The notes below the pieces were generated by a model. That model was not told where the DNA came from and searched no databases. It saw only the letters and a list, made by a program, of their open reading frames with translations. From positions 108,106 to 172,105 of the forward strand of contig JBAYIE010000002.1 in assembly GCA_041665785.1 (NCBI GenBank): 64,000 nt of DNA, in the 5' to 3' direction. A program made the position numbers and the translations under genes. Every line of letters begins with the position of its first letter. Position 1 is the stretch's first letter. The DNA is from JBAYIE01 sp041665785. GTDB taxonomy: Bacteria > Bacteroidota > Bacteroidia > UKL13-3. This document shows, piece after piece, positions 62,430 to 64,000 of the stretch.

Positions 62430-64000
62430 CTACTTCCCTAATATAGCCTGGTAGTTGTGCATGGCTTTTAATGCAGCACGAATGTATTCGTCGTCTTTAC
62501 TGAGAACGGTATAAAATCCTTCATCGCGGAAGAGTTGCCGGGCGAGCAATGCTTTTGTAAACCGGCGGATATAAGATTGCGAAGTTTCAAATTCGTTTGC
62601 TTTTGCCCGAATTTCTTTTGTTGCACAATAGGCAAGAAATTCTCCGGTTAGGTCGGATTTAAAATCGGTATAAAACTGTTCAGCAGTTGAATAGCGTGAA
62701 AGCTCTTTGCGGTGACGATCGAACCAGGTAGTTACAAATGTATTTAAGAGATTGGCCGACAATGCCTGCGTTAAAAAATCGGTTTGATAACTGGTATCCA
62801 ATGCCACAAACATATCGGGCATAATGCCTCCACCACTGTGCACAATGCGTCCGTTGGTGGTTTTGTATTCAACCGAATCGCGCAACAGGAAGCGGGAAGA
62901 ATCGCTTAACTCACCGGTACGGAAACGATCGTATATTTCATGTTCGTAGGCTGAATTATCGTCGTAGGGTTTTTGAATGCAACGACCGGATGGGGTGTAA
63001 TAACGTGCAACGGTCAGCCGCAATGCTGACCCATCATTGAGTTCAAACGATTCCTGTACCAATCCTTTTCCAAAGGATCTCCTTCCGATAACCAAACCAC
63101 GATCGTTGTCTTGAATAGCACCTGCTAAAATTTCGCTGGCCGATGCTGAACCTTCATCAATCAGGACCGCAATTTTACCCTGTTCAAATATTCCTTGTTT
63201 GTCGGCTCTGAAATCCTGACGGGGTTGAGTTCTGCCGATGGTGTATACAATTAGTTTTTTATCGTCGAGCAATTCATCGGCCATATCAGTTACTGCTTTG
63301 AGATAACCACCCGGATTTCCGCGCAGGTCGATAATGAGCTGTTGCATATTTTGCATCCGTAATTTCTTCAAGGCTTCGGCAAACTCCGTGTACGTTTCAG
63401 CACCAAAGCGGCTGATTTTAATAAAACCAGTCTGCCGGTCGAGCATGATTGTTGCTTCTACACTGTAAACCGGAATGGTATTGCGTACAATGGTGTATTC
63501 GATGCTGGTACCATTATCGGGGCGGTAAATTTTTACCCTGACTTTCGAATCTTTCGGACCACGCAGTTTTTTAAACACCATTTCATTGGTAATACCTACA
63601 CCGGCTACCGATTCGCTGTCGACCGCAATGATGCGGTCACCTGATCGTATGCCCAATTCTTTGGATGGTCCGCCGTTGATAGCAGCAATGACCAGAATGG
63701 TATCGTTGATGATGCTGAACTCCACGCCAATGCCTTCAAATTCTCCTTCCAGTTGTTCGTTGGCATGTTTCAGGTCTTCGGCCGGCAGGTAAACCGAATG
63801 CGGATCGAGTTGTACAAGCAAATCCTGAATGGCCATTTCTTCCAGATCTGTTGCTTCTACCGAATCTACATAAGCCTCTTCAATAATATGCAGGATATCT
63901 TCTATTTTGCTGCCTTTGCCGAACATGCCGGTTGTCTTGTCAGACGATGGTTTCAGCCAGATACCCAAGAGTAATCCGAAAGCTATTAACAATGCGTATA
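62430..64000 (-). CDS. S41-family C-terminal processing protease (5' end outside the window)
   Basis: A periplasmic serine protease of the Ctp/Tsp type; 522 residues are visible. A membrane segment at the N-terminal end is followed by LDPHSVYLPAE, a PDZ domain (GIGVEF, RSGDRIIAVD) and the protease core. The core has the catalytic serine in DEGSASASEILAG and the lysine in RRSFGKGLVQ, then GGIMPD towards the C-terminus. The frame is open to the right edge (Tyr-Ala before the first Leu), so the TTG at 63992 is unlikely to be the true start. It trims or degrades envelope proteins. Confidence 0.93.
   Translation of the reverse strand, partial: YALLIAFGLLLGIWLKPSSDKTTGMFGKGSKIEDILHIIEEAYVDSVEATDLEEMAIQDLLVQLDPHSVYLPAEDLKHANEQLEGEFEGIGVEFSIINDTILVIAAINGGPSKELGIRSGDRIIAVDSESVAGVGITNEMVFKKLRGPKDSKVRVKIYRPDNGTSIEYTIVRNTIPVYSVEATIMLDRQTGFIKISRFGAETYTEFAEALKKLRMQNMQQLIIDLRGNPGGYLKAVTDMADELLDDKKLIVYTIGRTQPRQDFRADKQGIFEQGKIAVLIDEGSASASEILAGAIQDNDRGLVIGRRSFGKGLVQESFELNDGSALRLTVARYYTPSGRCIQKPYDDNSAYEHEIYDRFRTGELSDSSRFLLRDSVEYKTTNGRIVHSGGGIMPDMFVALDTSYQTDFLTQALSANLLNTFVTTWFDRHRKELSRYSTAEQFYTDFKSDLTGEFLAYCATKEIRAKANEFETSQSYIRRFTKALLARQLFRDEGFYTVLSKDDEYIRAALKAMHNYQAILGK

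Overview
The window reads as ordinary chromosome from a member of the Bacteroidota. The evidence is: type IX secretion (T9SS) C-terminal sorting domains of both type A and type B on several very large surface proteins; a MurF-alanine racemase fusion and a fused E1 alpha/beta dehydrogenase, both typical of the phylum; menaquinone genes; and promoters of the TTTG-N19-TAnnTTTG kind. Genus and species cannot be told from the sequence. I see no transposase, integrase, prophage, CRISPR array, tRNA or rRNA.

Layout. 1-8.5 kb (minus strand): a GT2 glycosyltransferase cut by the left edge, a membrane GT-C-like protein, a transglycosylase with an AsmA-like N-terminal region, ribosome recycling factor, a two-domain parvulin chaperone, and the selD-selU pair for tRNA 2-selenouridine. 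8.7-18.1 kb (plus): a compact nine-gene polysaccharide locus (Wzz-like, flippase, polymerase, two GT4 enzymes, O-antigen ligase/polymerase, initiating sugar transferase, nucleotidyltransferase-fold protein, atypical SDR) in which every junction overlaps. 18-38 kb: housekeeping and metabolism (methyltransferase, HflX, acyl-CoA dehydrogenase, GH3-family protein, OmpA/TPR protein, polyprenyl synthase, RadA, fused E1, PyrH, MenB, MenD, GpsA), with two T9SS cargo proteins and a DUF4468-type protein interspersed. 39-53.6 kb: a surface-protein island with a 1514-aa repeat protein, a PorE-like TPR/propeller/CRD/OmpA protein and two tandem paralogous PKD giants. 53.7-64 kb: mercaptopyruvate sulfurtransferase, MurF-Alr, RecX, Nfu, TcdA, a small coiled-coil protein, fumarase, a LysE-type transporter and an S41 protease cut by the right edge.

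How the genes work together. The polysaccharide locus holds the parts for Wzx/Wzy-type assembly of a surface glycan except the outer-membrane exporter and kinase. The T9SS cargo proteins need an export machine that is not here, apart from the PorE-like candidate. SelD makes selenophosphate for SelU, and no selenocysteine machinery is seen in the window.

The least ordinary thing is a pair of 135-bp intergenic elements (54678-54812 and 58821-58955). They share a 71-nt left block at 66/71 identity and a 19-nt right block at 18/19. Both contain a 66-bp segment bounded by the inverted arms CCCATGAAGT/ACTTCATGGG, and this segment lies in opposite orientation in the two copies. Copy 1 stands beside a further nested inverted repeat (54580-54660). 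These look like members of an uncharacterised structured or mobile repeat family.
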